Below are positions 1-8,547 of a stretch of 64,000 bases of DNA, in pieces. A program made the position numbers and the translations under genes. The notes beneath the pieces were generated by a model. That model was given only the letters and a program-made list of their open reading frames with translations, had not been told where the DNA came from and did no database searches. The number at the start of each line of letters is the position of its first letter. Positions within the stretch are counted from its first letter, which is position 1. The DNA comes from Aequorivita xiaoshiensis (GTDB taxonomy: Bacteria > Bacteroidota > Bacteroidia > Flavobacteriales > Flavobacteriaceae), in contig NZ_JAIRBB010000004.1 in NCBI RefSeq assembly GCF_022008395.1, positions 121,913-185,912 on the forward strand. The letters run 5' to 3'.

Positions 1-1
1 A

Positions 2-628
2 GCAGAAATCGTAAAAAAACACGATTTATTTTTAGTCGCAGATGAAGTTTATAGGGAATTTACATACGATGGATCTAAGCACTATTCAATACTAGAGGAA
101 GAAAGCTTAGCACAAAACGGAATTATTATTGATTCGGTTTCAAAAAGATACAGCATGTGCGGTGCTCGTATTGGCTGTATGGTTTCAAGAAACAAAGAAG
201 TTATTACTACAGCATTAAAGTTTGCTCAAGCTAGATTGAGTCCTCCTACCTTTGCTCAAATTGCTAGTGAAGCTGCCTTAGAAACTCCACAGCGCTATTT
301 TGACAATGTTATTACGGAATATCAAGATAGACGTAATACTCTTGTTAATGCTTTAAAAGCTATTCCTGGGGTGACTGTAGGTGAACCAAAAGGTGCTTTT
401 TATTGCATCGCGCAATTACCTGTAAAAAACAGTGATGCTTTTGCACAATGGTTGCTCGAAGAATTTGACGATAATGGTGAAACCATCATGGTTGCTCCTG
501 CCGCTGGTTTTTACTCTACTCAGGGCGTAGGATTAAATCAAGTGCGTATCGCATATGTGCTAAATAAAGAAAGCTTAATTAGAGCAGTTGAAATTCTGAA
601 AATTGCTTTAGAGAAATACAAGGATTAA
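2..628 (+). CDS. Class I PLP-dependent aminotransferase, C-terminal part (5' end outside window)
   Basis: The reading frame is open from the window edge, so the N-terminus is missing and about 208 residues remain. The fragment carries an Asp-Glu-Val-Tyr PLP contact, the Ser-Val-Ser-Lys-Arg-Tyr stretch with the PLP-binding lysine, and a late Arg-Ile-Ala-Tyr segment whose arginine usually binds the substrate carboxylate. These place it in the aspartate aminotransferase fold family (class I/II). The exact substrate cannot be read from this half. Its stop codon shares one base with the start of murB (TAATG), which suggests translational coupling in one transcript. Confidence 0.9.
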   Translation, partial: AEIVKKHDLFLVADEVYREFTYDGSKHYSILEEESLAQNGIIIDSVSKRYSMCGARIGCMVSRNKEVITTALKFAQARLSPPTFAQIASEAALETPQRYFDNVITEYQDRRNTLVNALKAIPGVTVGEPKGAFYCIAQLPVKNSDAFAQWLLEEFDDNGETIMVAPAAGFYSTQGVGLNQVRIAYVLNKESLIRAVEILKIALEKYKD

Positions 629-1641
629 TGCGAATTGAAGAGAACAAATCGCTTAAACATTACAACACCTTTGGTATCGATTGTACGGCTCGCTACTTTG
701 TTTCGGTTGAAACAGTAAAAGAGTTAAAAGAAGTACTATCCCAAAAAATATCAGACGAAATATTCATTCTTGGTGGGGGTAGCAATATGCTACTTCCCGC
801 CAAATTGAATTCGTTTGTTATACATTTAAACTTAAAAGGAATTGAGGTTTTAGATCAAACCCAAAGTGAAGTAAGAATAAAAGTAATGGCCGGTGAAAAC
901 TGGCATGAATTCGTTCAATACTGCATAGCTAACGATTTTGGCGGGTTAGAGAACTTGTCATTAATTCCCGGAAATGTAGGTACAGCACCTATTCAAAATA
1001 TTGGCGCTTATGGCGTAGAATTGAAAGATACTTTCGAAAGTTGTACCGTCCTTGATATTGAAAATTTAAATGAAAAAGAGTTCTCAAATGAAGAGTGTAA
1101 ATTCGGCTATAGAAATTCAATTTTCAAAAATGAGGTTAAAGGAAAATATATTATTACATCTGTAACTTTTAAGCTCACAAAAAAGGACCATAAACTAAGC
1201 ATTTCATACGGAGATATTCAGAAAGTATTAGCGGAAAAAAATATTCTGAACCCTAGTATTAAAGATGTTTCTGATGCAGTTATTGCTATTCGACAATCAA
1301 AACTTCCCGACCCTAAAGTATTAGGTAATAGCGGTTCTTTTTTCAAAAACCCAATAGTAGACAAAGATACTTTTGAAGAATTTCGAAAAAAATATCCTGA
1401 AGCACCATTTTATGAAATTTCACCTAAAGAATATAAAATACCTGCAGGCTGGCTAATAGAAAAATCCGGTTTCAAGGGAAAACGTTTTGGGGATGCTGGG
1501 GTTCACAAAAAGCAAGCGTTAGTATTGGTTAATTATGGCGAAGCAACAGGAAAAGAAATCTGGCAACTTGCAATGGACATTCAGAAAAAAGTAAAAGACT
1601 TATCTGGTATTACAATAGAACCCGAAGTAAATATCTTTTAA
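628..1641 (+). CDS. murB: UDP-N-acetylmuramate dehydrogenase (UDP-N-acetylenolpyruvoylglucosamine reductase)
   Basis: MurB reduces UDP-GlcNAc-enolpyruvate to UDP-MurNAc with NADPH and FAD, the second committed step of peptidoglycan precursor synthesis in the cytosol. At 337 residues it matches the long type I (E. coli-like) form. Visible marks are the FAD-binding ILGGGSNMLL near residue 47, the YRNS motif in the middle, GNSGSFFKNP with the catalytic serine near residue 235, and the C-terminal EPEVNIF with the conserved Glu. The start overlaps the upstream stop by one base. The 3' end overlaps the convergent fasciclin gene by four bases. Confidence 0.97.
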   Translation: MRIEENKSLKHYNTFGIDCTARYFVSVETVKELKEVLSQKISDEIFILGGGSNMLLPAKLNSFVIHLNLKGIEVLDQTQSEVRIKVMAGENWHEFVQYCIANDFGGLENLSLIPGNVGTAPIQNIGAYGVELKDTFESCTVLDIENLNEKEFSNEECKFGYRNSIFKNEVKGKYIITSVTFKLTKKDHKLSISYGDIQKVLAEKNILNPSIKDVSDAVIAIRQSKLPDPKVLGNSGSFFKNPIVDKDTFEEFRKKYPEAPFYEISPKEYKIPAGWLIEKSGFKGKRFGDAGVHKKQALVLVNYGEATGKEIWQLAMDIQKKVKDLSGITIEPEVNIF

Positions 1642-2264
1642 TCGGCTGTAAGCACTCCATTAATAACGTAGCTTGTACCGTTTGAGCCTTTTTCCCCTCC
1701 TTTTAAAACTTTAATGTTCATTCCTTTAGTATCGGAGATAATAATCTTATCATCTACTTTGGTTAATATTAAACTTGTTCCTGCTATAGTTTTTAAATTG
1801 AGTTTACCTGATTTACTAATACTTTCTGATAAAGACGCTTTAGAATATTCCCCTTCTACGATGTGGGACCTTAAATGGTCTTTTAACTTATGGTGATTTT
1901 CTTGTTTTGAATAAAACTTATTGTTTTTATTGGCCAAGGAATCTATAGCTGTATTGGAAGGCCCAAATACCGTATAAGTCCCACCATCTTTAGTAAGTTG
2001 AGTAGCCATTTCTGCGGTAACAATTAAACTAGCAAATCTTTTTAAATCTCTTTCATTCATAATTTGAGACATTACACTTTTTGATATCGCTATATCCTCT
2101 GGAGTTAAGGCTTTCTTAGAAGCTCTATTTACTTCAGGCTTCCGAACAACTTCGTTCGTCGTATTAACAGATTCCAAACTATTAATTTCTTGGACCTCAT
2201 TTTTGCAAGACGTTGCAAGAAAAATGAATAGAAAAACAAATATTAATAAGAGTAATTTTTGCAT
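1638..2264 (-). CDS. Fasciclin-domain lipoprotein
   Basis: The protein has 208 residues. The N-terminus is a lipoprotein signal with a hydrophobic stretch and lipobox ATSC (Cys20), so it is expected to be lipid-anchored in the envelope. Residues of about 70-208 form one FAS1 (fasciclin) domain. It shows the TVFGPSNTAID motif, the LKDHLRSHIVEGEY motif and the closing YVINGVL strand. FAS1 domains mediate adhesion or protein-protein contact; no specific partner can be inferred. It is transcribed alone, convergent with murB and divergent from the small membrane protein at 2353. Confidence 0.9.
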   Translation of the reverse strand: MQKLLLLIFVFLFIFLATSCKNEVQEINSLESVNTTNEVVRKPEVNRASKKALTPEDIAISKSVMSQIMNERDLKRFASLIVTAEMATQLTKDGGTYTVFGPSNTAIDSLANKNNKFYSKQENHHKLKDHLRSHIVEGEYSKASLSESISKSGKLNLKTIAGTSLILTKVDDKIIISDTKGMNIKVLKGGEKGSNGTSYVINGVLTAD

Positions 2265-2327
2265 TGTGAAATGTTTATATGAAACTTAAAAATACTTAAA
2301 ATCTGAGTGAAACTATTAGAAAGGTTG

Positions 2328-2335
2328 TATTTTTG
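2328..2335 (+). promoter_or_regulatory. Bacteroidetes -7 box TATTTTTG
   Basis: The sequence is an exact match to the TAnnTTTG consensus, 17 bases before the ATG at 2353. No convincing -33 TTTG was found. The start of transcription is expected near 2342. Confidence 0.5.
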
Positions 2336-2352
2336 CAGTCAAATATATTGTC

Positions 2353-2574
2353 ATGAAACTATTACTTATAACATTAGTATTATTACTATTAGGTGTTGCA
2401 GGAATTGCAATAAAAATCTGGGCTAAAAAAGACGGAAAATTTGCAGGAACATGTGCTAGTCAGAATCCGTTTTTGAATAAAGAAGGAGAGTCTTGTGGGT
2501 TTTGTGGTAAAACTCCAGATCAATTTGCAAACTGCTCCGAGGACACACACAAATTGGAAGCTTCTAATAAATAA
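2353..2574 (+). CDS. Small membrane-anchored protein with four conserved-looking cysteines
   Basis: The protein has 73 residues. Residues 1-24 form one strongly hydrophobic helix (uncleaved signal or anchor). The short soluble tail holds Cys34, Cys48, Cys51 and Cys61, i.e. spacing C-x13-C-x2-C-x9-C around GTCASQNPF and SCGFCGK. From memory, similar short membrane or secreted proteins occur widely in Flavobacteriia without a known function. The cysteine pattern would suit a metal site or a redox role, but this is inference. A clear -7 box lies just upstream, and the glycosyltransferase gene follows after 77 bases. Confidence 0.8.
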   Translation: MKLLLITLVLLLLGVAGIAIKIWAKKDGKFAGTCASQNPFLNKEGESCGFCGKTPDQFANCSEDTHKLEASNK

Positions 2575-2651
2575 GCAATTTAGAAACAAAACTCTTTAAC
2601 CAACATTCTTAATCGCTGCAACAGCTTTAGGGGTTTCAATCGGATAAATTT

Positions 2652-3746
2652 ATGGTGCTACTTTACGTTTTCGGCGCTGTTGCGTTGATTAACTGTGCTT
2701 ATTATCTTCTTTTTTCAAAATTTTCATTCTTAAAACCTACCGAAAAGGTTGTTTCGGTTAAAGATCCCGTCTCTCTTATAGTTTGCGCAAAAAACGAAGC
2801 TGAAAATCTTAAAAAGCATATTCCGCTATGGCAACAACAAGATTATCCTGAATATCAAATCATACTTATTAATGATGCTTCTATAGATGATACTTTAGAA
2901 GTAATGGAATCGTTTGCTGAAAATGACCCTCGAATTCAAATTGTAAACGTAAGAAACAACGAAGCTTTTTGGGGCAATAAAAAATACGCACTTACCTTAG
3001 GGTTAAAGCGCTCTGTAAATACTCGCTTAATCTTTACTGATGCAGATTGCTACCCTGCTTCAAATAAATGGCTAGAGAAAATGGCGACGAAATTTACTGA
3101 CCAAAAGCAGCTGCTTCTTGGATACGGAGCCTATGAAAAACAACCCGGTTTATTAAATAAATTAATACGGTTTGAAACATTGATGACCGCTGTTCAGTAT
3201 TTTTCTTATGCCGAAGCCGGAATACCGTATATGGGGGTAGGCCGCAATCTAGCCTACACTAGTACGCTTTATTACGAAAATAATGGGTTTATGAGTCATA
3301 TTAAAGTTCCTTCAGGAGATGACGACCTTTTTGTTAATGAAGCAGCTACAAAAGACAATGTAGAGTTATGTGTAGAACCAGAAGCGTTTACATATTCTAT
3401 TCCGAAGAAAAAATTTAGCAGTTGGATAAAACAAAAAAAGAGACACTACTCCACAGCCAAGCTCTATAAGATTAAACATCGATTTCTACTAGGAGCTTAT
3501 TACATTTTTAATCTCCTTTTCTGGTTATTAGGTGCTGCAACTTTGTTTACTGAGTTTTGGATTCTTGGATTGGTAATTATGTTTATCAGAGTTGCATTTC
3601 AATATCTTATTATCGGCTATGCAGCTAAGAAACTTAAGGCAAAGGATTTAATACCGTTCATCCTGTTTTTTGAATTGTTTTTAATCTTCACTCAATTAAG
3701 TATCTTTATTTCCAACAGAGGAGAAAAAACCCCCAGATGGAAATAA
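2652..3746 (+). CDS. Family 2 glycosyltransferase, membrane-bound
   Basis: The protein has 364 residues. An N-terminal membrane segment (about 1-22) precedes a GT-A fold domain. The domain has SLIVCAKNEAENL, the nucleotide-binding NDASIDD, the metal-binding DXD-like FTDADC near residue 130, the acceptor/base region SGDDDLF near 220, and a KKRHYST segment in place of QxxRW. Two or three membrane helices close the protein (about 275-360). The family transfers sugars from nucleotide donors, usually to envelope lipids or polysaccharides; donor and acceptor are unknown. Its 3' end overlaps the sigma factor gene by ten bases, so the two are probably cotranscribed. Confidence 0.9.
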   Translation: MVLLYVFGAVALINCAYYLLFSKFSFLKPTEKVVSVKDPVSLIVCAKNEAENLKKHIPLWQQQDYPEYQIILINDASIDDTLEVMESFAENDPRIQIVNVRNNEAFWGNKKYALTLGLKRSVNTRLIFTDADCYPASNKWLEKMATKFTDQKQLLLGYGAYEKQPGLLNKLIRFETLMTAVQYFSYAEAGIPYMGVGRNLAYTSTLYYENNGFMSHIKVPSGDDDLFVNEAATKDNVELCVEPEAFTYSIPKKKFSSWIKQKKRHYSTAKLYKIKHRFLLGAYYIFNLLFWLLGAATLFTEFWILGLVIMFIRVAFQYLIIGYAAKKLKAKDLIPFILFFELFLIFTQLSIFISNRGEKTPRWK

Positions 3747-4303
3747 CTTCAGCAGAAATAACACAACAAATACAAAGTGCGAAAAATGGAAAGCAAGGAG
3801 CTTTTAAATTCTTGCTAGATTTTTATTGGAATGACGTTTATGGATTTCAACTTAAAAGAGTACGTAATGAATATGAAGCTGAAGACATCACCATCGAAAC
3901 TTTTGCTAAGGCATTTGATAAAATTGATAGCTTTAATGAGAATTACACTTTTTCAACTTGGTTGATTACTATTTCAAAAAACATTCAAATAGACAAATCA
4001 AGAAAAAAGAACGCTTCTATAAGTTCACAAACTACCGATACATTTAACGATCACGCCCATAAAATTGTTGACCACTCTCCTACTCCGGAAGATAATTTAA
4101 TTCGCGAACAAAATCTTGCGGAATTGTTGCGTTATATTAAACTGCTAAAACCTCATTATCAAGACGTGATTAACCTTAGGTATTTTCAGGAAATGAGTTA
4201 TAATGAAATTTCTGAAACCCTTGAAGAACCTCTTAATAATGTAAAAGTACGGTTGCTTAGGGCCAGGAAACTCTTAGCAGAAATCATTACCCAAAAACAA
4301 TAG
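3737..4303 (+). CDS. RNA polymerase sigma-70 family factor (ECF type)
   Basis: The protein has 188 residues, typical of ECF sigma factors. Region 2 spans about 25-95, with the YEAEDITIETFAKAF helix that contacts core polymerase and the -10 element. Region 4 spans about 135-185, with VINLRYFQEMSYNEI followed by the recognition helix with VKVRLLRARK. No anti-sigma gene lies next to it; the upstream partner is a glycosyltransferase. The 10-base overlap with that gene suggests translation coupling. The regulon cannot be predicted from the window. Confidence 0.95.
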   Translation: MEITSAEITQQIQSAKNGKQGAFKFLLDFYWNDVYGFQLKRVRNEYEAEDITIETFAKAFDKIDSFNENYTFSTWLITISKNIQIDKSRKKNASISSQTTDTFNDHAHKIVDHSPTPEDNLIREQNLAELLRYIKLLKPHYQDVINLRYFQEMSYNEISETLEEPLNNVKVRLLRARKLLAEIITQKQ

Positions 4304-4368
4304 GCGAATTTCATAGTTTTTTAAGTTTTCTTCTTTATTCTTAACCTCTAATTAGTATTTCATTTTCG

Positions 4369-4376
4369 TACTTTTG
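4369..4376 (+). promoter_or_regulatory. Bacteroidetes -7 box TACTTTTG before gap
   Basis: The sequence matches TAnnTTTG exactly and ends only eight bases before the gap start codon. Transcription would therefore begin within a few bases of the ATG, giving a very short or absent leader. Confidence 0.5.
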
Positions 4377-4384
4377 TTAGCTAT

Positions 4385-5383
4385 ATGAAAACAAAGACAA
4401 CTATCGGCATTAATGGTTTTGGGCGTATTGGCCGAAACCTATTTAGATTATTAATTAATCATCCAACTATTGATGTTGTTGCTGTAAACGACTTAGCAGA
4501 TTCTAAAACGTTAAGTCATCTTTTAAAATACGACAGCATTCACGGTGTATTAAAAGAACCTATTTCATTTACTAAAAATGAAATTATTGTAGCTGGCAAA
4601 AAAGTAAAGTTTACTTCAGAAAAAAACATCGAAGCTCTCTCCTGGGCTGGTATTGATGTTGTGATTGAATGTACAGGGAAATTTAAAAAAAAGAATCAAC
4701 TAGCGAATCATTTAAGGAATGGGGCAAAAAAAGTGATTCTTTCCGTACCTCCACTTGAAGATGATATTAAAACTGTTGTACTTGGCGTAAACGATTCTAT
4801 ATTAAATGATAACGATATCATTATTTCAAATGCTTCTTGCACAACAAATAATGCAGCCCCAATGCTAAAGGTTATTGATGAACTTTGTGGAATTGAGCAG
4901 GCATACATCACTACCGTTCATTCATATACTACAGACCAAAGCTTACACGATCAGCCGCATCGTGATTTACGTCGGGCAAGAGCTGCAGGGCAATCTATTG
5001 TTCCAACAACAACTGGTGCCGCTAAAGCCTTGACTAAAATTTTTCCAAATCTAGCCGATGTAATTGGTGGTTGTGGAATTAGAGTTCCAGTTCCAAATGG
5101 ATCTTTAACCGATATCACCCTTAATGTAAAAAAAGAAGTTACAATTGAGGAAATAAATAACGCATTCAAAGCTGCTTCAAAAAACTCCATGAAAGGGATT
5201 CTTCAATACACCGACGATCCTATTGTTTCAATCGACATTGTTGGCAATACCCACTCGTGTATTTTTGACGCTGAAATGACTTCGGTTATAGGCAAAATGG
5301 TGAAAATTATTGGGTGGTACGATAATGAAATTGGCTACTCTTCAAGAATCATCAATTTGATTGAAAAAATTTCAGCTAAATAG
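4385..5383 (+). CDS. gap: Glyceraldehyde-3-phosphate dehydrogenase, type I
   Basis: This glycolytic enzyme oxidises glyceraldehyde 3-phosphate to 1,3-bisphosphoglycerate with NAD(P). At 332 residues it has normal length. The N-terminal INGFGRIGR dinucleotide motif, the catalytic Cys152 in NASCTTN and His179 in TVHSYTTDQ are all present. The residue after CTTN is Asn where many GAPDHs have a second Cys (CTTNC), a change known from some paralogues. The phosphate-binding TTTGAAKAL and the C-terminal WYDNEIGYS are intact. It is monocistronic between the sigma factor gene and the convergent lpxK. Confidence 0.96.
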   Translation: MKTKTTIGINGFGRIGRNLFRLLINHPTIDVVAVNDLADSKTLSHLLKYDSIHGVLKEPISFTKNEIIVAGKKVKFTSEKNIEALSWAGIDVVIECTGKFKKKNQLANHLRNGAKKVILSVPPLEDDIKTVVLGVNDSILNDNDIIISNASCTTNNAAPMLKVIDELCGIEQAYITTVHSYTTDQSLHDQPHRDLRRARAAGQSIVPTTTGAAKALTKIFPNLADVIGGCGIRVPVPNGSLTDITLNVKKEVTIEEINNAFKAASKNSMKGILQYTDDPIVSIDIVGNTHSCIFDAEMTSVIGKMVKIIGWYDNEIGYSSRIINLIEKISAK

Positions 5384-5417
5384 ATATACATTTATTCCAC
5401 ACAAAAGTCGAAAAGAT

Positions 5418-6425
5418 TTAGTGAAATTTACGTAAACTCTTATTGATTCTGTTTTTGAAATTTGCATCTTCTCCATTTATAATTACCGTTTGAATTGGTA
5501 AATAATAAATCTCTGTAACATCTTTTAAAGACGCTAATCGCATAAAGTCTTTTTCAGTGGTTAAGATTAGTTTGTGAGTTTTAAGACTATTAATTTCTGA
5601 AGGTGTAAAATTATGATGATCTGGGAATGATTTTTCCTCAAACGTTAAACCTCGCTGTTTTAAATAAGAAATTAATGGCTTAGGATTGGCAATACCTGTT
5701 ACCAATAAGAACTTTTTATCGTTCAAATACTCGATGGGCTTGGATTGATTTGCAGCTTTTATTTCTGACCCATATCCAATTTTTGAAAAATAAACCTCTT
5801 GATTTGATCTAGGGTTTAACTTGCGTTTTATGTTTTCGATATTCGATGCGGAGATATTATCAGGACATTTAGTAACTACTATAAGCTGCGCTCTTTTAGC
5901 ACCGCTTCGTGGCTCTCGAAGGTTTCCTGCGGGTAAGACATAATCATCGGCATACAAACTGTCGTACGGCGTAAGTAAAATATTCAAAGACGCTTTTACT
6001 TTTCTATGTTGAAACGCATCATCTAATAAAACCAGTTCTGATGTAGATTGCAACTTTTCGATACCTGCCTGCCTGTCTTCACAAACGGCTACCGTAATGT
6101 CTGGGAATTTCTTTTTAAACTGGAGGGGTTCATCTCCAACTTCTTCAACTTTGCTATTCACTAAAACCTCACGATATCCTGATGTTTTTCTTTTATATCC
6201 TCTACTTAAAACCGCAAGCTTATAATTTTCTTTTAGATATGACACTAACAATTCAATCATCGGTGTTTTTCCAGTGCCTCCAGTAGAAAGGTTTCCAACA
6301 CAAATAACAGGAAGATTATAAGCTTTACTTTTTAGCCAACCTTTATTGTATAAGAAATTACGACCTGCAGTAATACCACCGTACAAAATTGAAAATGGGA
6401 ATAATAATTTCCGAATTAATTTCAT
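5418..6425 (-). CDS. lpxK: Tetraacyldisaccharide 4'-kinase
   Basis: LpxK phosphorylates the 4' position of the lipid A disaccharide precursor at the inner membrane, the sixth step of the Raetz pathway. The 335-residue protein starts with an amphipathic membrane-contacting helix. It has the P-loop VGNLSTGGTGKTP with Lys53, then LSRGYKRKTSGY, DEPLQF and the LLDDAFQHRK segment typical of the family, and RELAR-type contacts near LREPRSG. It ends with the DHHNFTPSEI region. It is convergent with gap and divergent from the Nif3-like gene at 6538. Confidence 0.96.
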   Translation of the reverse strand: MKLIRKLLFPFSILYGGITAGRNFLYNKGWLKSKAYNLPVICVGNLSTGGTGKTPMIELLVSYLKENYKLAVLSRGYKRKTSGYREVLVNSKVEEVGDEPLQFKKKFPDITVAVCEDRQAGIEKLQSTSELVLLDDAFQHRKVKASLNILLTPYDSLYADDYVLPAGNLREPRSGAKRAQLIVVTKCPDNISASNIENIKRKLNPRSNQEVYFSKIGYGSEIKAANQSKPIEYLNDKKFLLVTGIANPKPLISYLKQRGLTFEEKSFPDHHNFTPSEINSLKTHKLILTTEKDFMRLASLKDVTEIYYLPIQTVIINGEDANFKNRINKSLRKFH

Positions 6426-6513
6426 TCAACGAAAATACTAATTTCGAAGTAAGTGCAAATCTGAAAATTCAATATTTAAGAATTAGGTGTCTTTTTGTAT
6501 TTTCAATAATCCG

Positions 6514-6523
6514 TTATCTTTAC
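6514..6523 (+). promoter_or_regulatory. Probable -7 box (TATCTTTAC type) before the Nif3-like gene
   Basis: The sequence is one base off TAnnTTTG, about 15-17 bases before the ATG at 6538. A TTTTTG stretch at 6491-6497 could act as -33 element. A transcript starting near 6530 rules out the GTG at 6487 as start. Confidence 0.4.
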
Positions 6524-6537
6524 AGAAAATAATAAAA

Positions 6538-7653
6538 ATGAAGGTAAAAGAAGTTATTGGTTTGCTGGAAGAGCTATCTCCCCTAGCATATTCTGAAGGT
6601 TTTGACAATACCGGCTTACTTGTAGGCGATGAAAATGCAGACGTTTCAGGAATTCTAGTAACATTAGATACACTGGAAGCTGTTGTAGATGAAGCAATCG
6701 AGAACAATTGTAATCTCATCGTAAGCTTTCACCCAATTATCTTTTCAGGGTTAAAAAAGATTACGGGAAAAACCTATGTTGAGCGTGTAGTTCAGAAAGC
6801 AATTAAAAACGATATTGCCATATTTTCAAATCACACAGCGCTAGACAATTCATGGAATGGTGTAAATACCATCATTTGTGAAAAATTAGGTTTAAAAAAT
6901 CGCAAAGTCTTAATCCCACAAAATGAAACTATAAAAAAACTAATCACTTTTGTACCTAATGAAAGTGCTGAAAAAGTTAGAAATGCGTTATTTGAAGTTG
7001 GTGGTGGAAGTATAGGAAATTACGACAATTGCAGTTTTAATATAAATGGAATTGGCACTTTTAAAGGTAATAACGATTCAAATCCTGTACTTGGTTTAAA
7101 AGGAGAACTTCGTTTTGAAGAGGAAGTACAAATAGGAATCACTTTTGCTAAGCATTTACAAAATAAAGTTTTAAAGGCCCTTTTTGAAGTGCATCCTTAT
7201 GAAGAAATTCCCTATGAAATTATCACTCTAGAAAATCATAACCAACAGATAGGGATGGGAATGATTGGAGAGTTTGAAACAAAAATGTCTGAAACCGAAT
7301 TTTTAAAATTTCTTAAAACAACGATGAAAACTGACTGTGTACGTCATTCAAAATTGTTAAACAAACATATTAAAAAGGTTGCAGTACTTGGAGGCAGTGG
7401 AAGTTTTGCTATTGACGCTGCAAAAAAAGTTGGAGCAGATGCATTTGTATCGGCAGATTTTAAATATCACGACTTTTTTAGGGCTGAAAACGCCATAGTT
7501 TTGGCGGATATTGGTCATTATGAGAGCGAACAGTACACAAAAGACCTTTTACATTCTTTCCTTAAGAAAAAAATCACTAATTTTGCACCCTCCTTGTCGA
7601 CAGGCAAGATTCTTATATCGCAAATAAATACCAATCCAATTAGTTATTTATAA
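6538..7653 (+). CDS. Nif3-like dinuclear metal centre hexameric protein (DUF34 / GTP cyclohydrolase I type 2 homologue)
   Basis: The protein has 371 residues from the ATG at 6538. An in-frame GTG at 6487 would add 17 unlikely residues and lies before the probable transcription start. Family marks are FDNTGLLVG near residue 20, the metal-binding SFHPIIFSG and FSNHTALDN, and the C-terminal ADFKYHDFF ... DIGHYESE that completes the two-metal site. The PII-like insert (about 130-240) is the long form seen in Gram-positives and Bacteroidetes. The biochemical role is unsettled despite wide conservation. It is followed after three bases by the coiled-coil gene, a pairing found in many genomes. Confidence 0.93.
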   Translation: MKVKEVIGLLEELSPLAYSEGFDNTGLLVGDENADVSGILVTLDTLEAVVDEAIENNCNLIVSFHPIIFSGLKKITGKTYVERVVQKAIKNDIAIFSNHTALDNSWNGVNTIICEKLGLKNRKVLIPQNETIKKLITFVPNESAEKVRNALFEVGGGSIGNYDNCSFNINGIGTFKGNNDSNPVLGLKGELRFEEEVQIGITFAKHLQNKVLKALFEVHPYEEIPYEIITLENHNQQIGMGMIGEFETKMSETEFLKFLKTTMKTDCVRHSKLLNKHIKKVAVLGGSGSFAIDAAKKVGADAFVSADFKYHDFFRAENAIVLADIGHYESEQYTKDLLHSFLKKKITNFAPSLSTGKILISQINTNPISYL

Positions 7654-7656
7654 TTT

Positions 7657-8439
7657 ATGGCAACAAAAACTGAAGTTACGGTTGAAGAGAAGTTGAGAAC
7701 ACTTTATGATCTACAACTTATTGATTCAAGAATTGATGAAATCAGGAATGTTCGTGGAGAGCTTCCTTTAGAAGTGGAAGATCTTGAAGACGAAGTAGCT
7801 GGAATGAACACTCGTTTAGAAAAGCTGCAGGCCGATCTTGAAGTAATTGAAGACCAGATTAAAGAAAAGAAGAATAATATTGAAGAGTCTAAAACTCTTA
7901 TCAAAAAATATTCGACGCAACAAGATAATGTTCGTAATAATAGAGAATACAACTCGTTGAGCAAAGAGATTGAATACCAAGAATTGGAAATTCAGCTTTC
8001 TGAAAAGAACATTAAGGAATTCCGTGCTCAAATAGAGCAAAAAAATCAAGTTATCGAGGAGACCCAGAATCGCTATAACGAGCGTTCTGAGCACTTAAAG
8101 CACAAACAAGCAGAACTTAATGAAATCTTGAAAGAAACTGAAAAAGAGGAACAAACTCTTATTAAGGAATCTGAAAAGTATGAAGCTAAAATTGAACCTA
8201 GACTTTTTAAAGCTTACAAGAGAATTAGAAGTAATGTAAGAAACGGACTAGCAATTGTTGCAGTTGAAAGAGGTGCTTCTGGAGGTTCTTTCTTTACTAT
8301 CCCGCCACAAGTTCAAGTAGAAATTGCAGGACGTAAAAAAATTATTACAGACGAACACAGTGGTCGTATTTTAGTTGATCCAGATTTAGCTAACGAAGAG
8401 CGCGAAAAAATGGAGGCAATGTTTGCCAAACTGAAATAA
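7657..8439 (+). CDS. Coiled-coil protein of the C4-type zinc-ribbon family, with the zinc cysteines lost
   Basis: The protein has 260 residues. Residues of about 30-190 form a long charged antiparallel coiled coil. The C-terminal part aligns by eye with the zf-RING_7 / C4-type zinc ribbon (canonical CxxC...LPPQ...CxxCGRIL). Here the four ligand positions read Ser208, Ser211, Asp232 and Ser235, while the surrounding TIPPQ and SGRILV are kept. The fold is therefore probably present without zinc. It is cotranscribed with the Nif3-like gene and is followed by a strong terminator. Function is unknown; the coiled-coil family has been linked to DNA or RNA binding in other bacteria. Confidence 0.88.
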   Translation: MATKTEVTVEEKLRTLYDLQLIDSRIDEIRNVRGELPLEVEDLEDEVAGMNTRLEKLQADLEVIEDQIKEKKNNIEESKTLIKKYSTQQDNVRNNREYNSLSKEIEYQELEIQLSEKNIKEFRAQIEQKNQVIEETQNRYNERSEHLKHKQAELNEILKETEKEEQTLIKESEKYEAKIEPRLFKAYKRIRSNVRNGLAIVAVERGASGGSFFTIPPQVQVEIAGRKKIITDEHSGRILVDPDLANEEREKMEAMFAKLK

Positions 8440-8459
8440 GCGAATTCATTAAATATAAC

Positions 8460-8491
8460 AAAGCCTTCACATAAAGTGAAGGCTTTTTTTG
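8460..8491 (+). terminator. Rho-independent terminator after the Nif3-like / coiled-coil operon
   Basis: An 11-bp perfect stem (AAAGCCTTCAC / GTGAAGGCTTT) with loop ATAAA is followed by a T tract. Confidence 0.9.
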
Positions 8492-8547
8492 TACCTTCAA
8501 TCTAAATTTTTGATAATATATCAAATTCACTTGTGAAAATGTTTACT

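Noticed and set aside
6487..6537. Extended GTG start for the Nif3-like protein
   Set aside because: The extension covers the probable promoter and encodes residues unlike the family N-terminus.
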